Assembly: GCA_003512525.1 (NCBI GenBank)
Contig: DOQG01000039.1
Coordinates: 410 to 7,266 of the forward strand
From: Oscillospiraceae bacterium
Lineage (GTDB): Bacteria; Bacillota; Clostridia; Oscillospirales; Ruminococcaceae
Length of the DNA: 6,857 bases
Direction: 5' to 3'
The translations under genes and the position numbers were made by a program. Of this stretch, positions 6,427-6,857 are shown piece after piece; the stretch's first letter is position 1, and each line of letters starts with the position of its first letter. The notes beneath the pieces are model-generated. The model ran no database searches. It worked only from the letters and a program-made list of their open reading frames with translations, and was not told where the DNA came from.

Positions 6427-6657
6427 GCATATAAGCAATAATTCTCTTTACAGCACATTTCCGATAAAGCAGTATTATGAAACATACAGCCAACAACGCT
6501 GAAAACAATTTCCGTGCCGATAAGGAGTTAATAATTTCGTGAGTTTATCAGTGCAACTGCACTGTCACCGAAATTTCCAAAAAACGCACTATCCCAAGAT
6601 ATCTGTACAGTCCCCCGGGTCGAACAGAGCGCCAGCGTCCCGCTTACAGTGGCTTTT

Positions 6658-6673
6658 CAAACGCAATCGTTTG
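6658..6673. repeat. Small perfect hairpin
   Basis: CAAACG (6658-6663) pairs with CGTTTG (6668-6673) around a CAAT loop. There is no adjacent T-run and no neighbouring gene to assign it to. It is one of three palindromes in the last 200 bases. Confidence 0.4.
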
Positions 6674-6741
6674 TGTGTCTTATCTCCAACACCCCTTTAT
6701 GGCAGAAGAGAAAAGGAGTCAGGAAAGTGGGATGCGTGATT

Positions 6742-6763
6742 GAGCATTGCAAAAGCAATGCTC
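6742..6763. repeat. Perfect 9-bp hairpin
   Basis: GAGCATTGC (6742-6750) pairs with GCAATGCTC (6755-6763) around an AAAA loop. It is not followed by a T-run on the + strand. It is probably part of a palindromic intergenic repeat together with the hairpin at 6813-6857. Confidence 0.55.
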
Positions 6764-6812
6764 CCGCTCCTCTCGTCGCTCCAGAGGAATGACTGATTTG
6801 GGAGAAAACCTA

Positions 6813-6857
6813 AGGGGAGAGGGGGAAGCGCCTTTGGAGCGCCTTCCTCTCTCCCCT
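6813..6857. repeat. Long purine/pyrimidine hairpin at the window edge
   Basis: AGGGGAGAG (6813-6821) pairs perfectly with CTCTCCCCT (6849-6857), and pairing continues inward through GG and AAG with one wobble and two bulges to near GCGC. It makes a stem of about 18-20 bp. The window ends at the last base of the arm, so it may extend further. No T-run is visible. It could be a terminator or repeat belonging to whatever lies downstream. Confidence 0.55.

Larger units (their letters stand above)
6427..6857. other. Intergenic region without a convincing gene
   Basis: About 430 bases to the window end hold no recognisable coding region on either strand. The only sizeable open frame, 6539-6739 (GTG start, 66 codons, TAAGGAG 11 bases upstream), has an odd composition, no recognisable domain and runs through a palindrome, so it is treated as chance or repeat-derived. 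Hairpins at 6658-6673, 6742-6763 and 6813-6857 are the notable content. No tRNA, insertion sequence or CRISPR repeat is visible. Confidence 0.55.

Noticed and set aside
6611..6637. GGGTCGAAC-like sequence resembling a tRNA T-arm
   Set aside because: No matching acceptor, D or anticodon stems could be found around it on either strand.
6539..6739. 66-codon open frame with a GTG start and an upstream TAAGGAG
   Set aside because: No recognisable domain, unusual residue mix, 11-base spacing to a non-ATG start, and it overlaps a palindrome; more likely chance or repeat-derived than a gene. Conservation or ribosome profiling would settle it.

Overview
This 6.9 kb window is most likely chromosomal DNA of a gut-type clostridial Firmicute (Ruminococcaceae/Oscillospiraceae-like). 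The basis is strong AAAGGAG-type ribosome binding sites, roughly balanced base composition, Gram-positive-style lipoproteins and the protein families present. No species is claimed.

Layout: five convincing genes, all on the + strand. (1) 1-173 is a leader with a 117-nt, regularly interrupted inverted repeat and a second small hairpin. (2) 174-1502 encodes a six-helix HdeD/DUF308-like membrane protein with a C-terminal domain that looks like a permuted papain/NlpC-P60-fold enzyme. (3) 1503-1610 carries a good overlapping double promoter. (4) 1611-2783 and 2811-4052 encode two paralogous secreted lipoproteins. Each has a disordered Ser/Thr/Glu/Asp-rich tether and a DHHW-family, SGNH-like domain related in logic to AlgJ/AlgX/DltD. 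(5) 4053-4245 is a dense block of nested palindromes containing a textbook G-quadruplex motif. (6) 4246-6030 encodes an FkbH-like HAD protein, and 6032-6271 a dedicated acyl carrier protein one base downstream. (7) 6272-6426 is a structured 3' region ending in a very strong intrinsic terminator. (8) 6427-6857 is non-coding as far as I can tell, with several more hairpins.

How the genes could work together: by family logic, FkbH-like proteins load a three-carbon acyl group derived from 1,3-bisphosphoglycerate onto a carrier protein. The carrier would hand it to a membrane O-acyltransferase (MBOAT, not in this window), and the DHHW lipoproteins would act outside the membrane to finish transfer to a surface polymer. 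This parallels the Dlt system, with FkbH replacing DltA, the small ACP replacing DltC and the DHHW proteins replacing DltD. It is the most interesting idea here. It is inference, and the acyl group, the acceptor and the MBOAT are not visible in the sequence.
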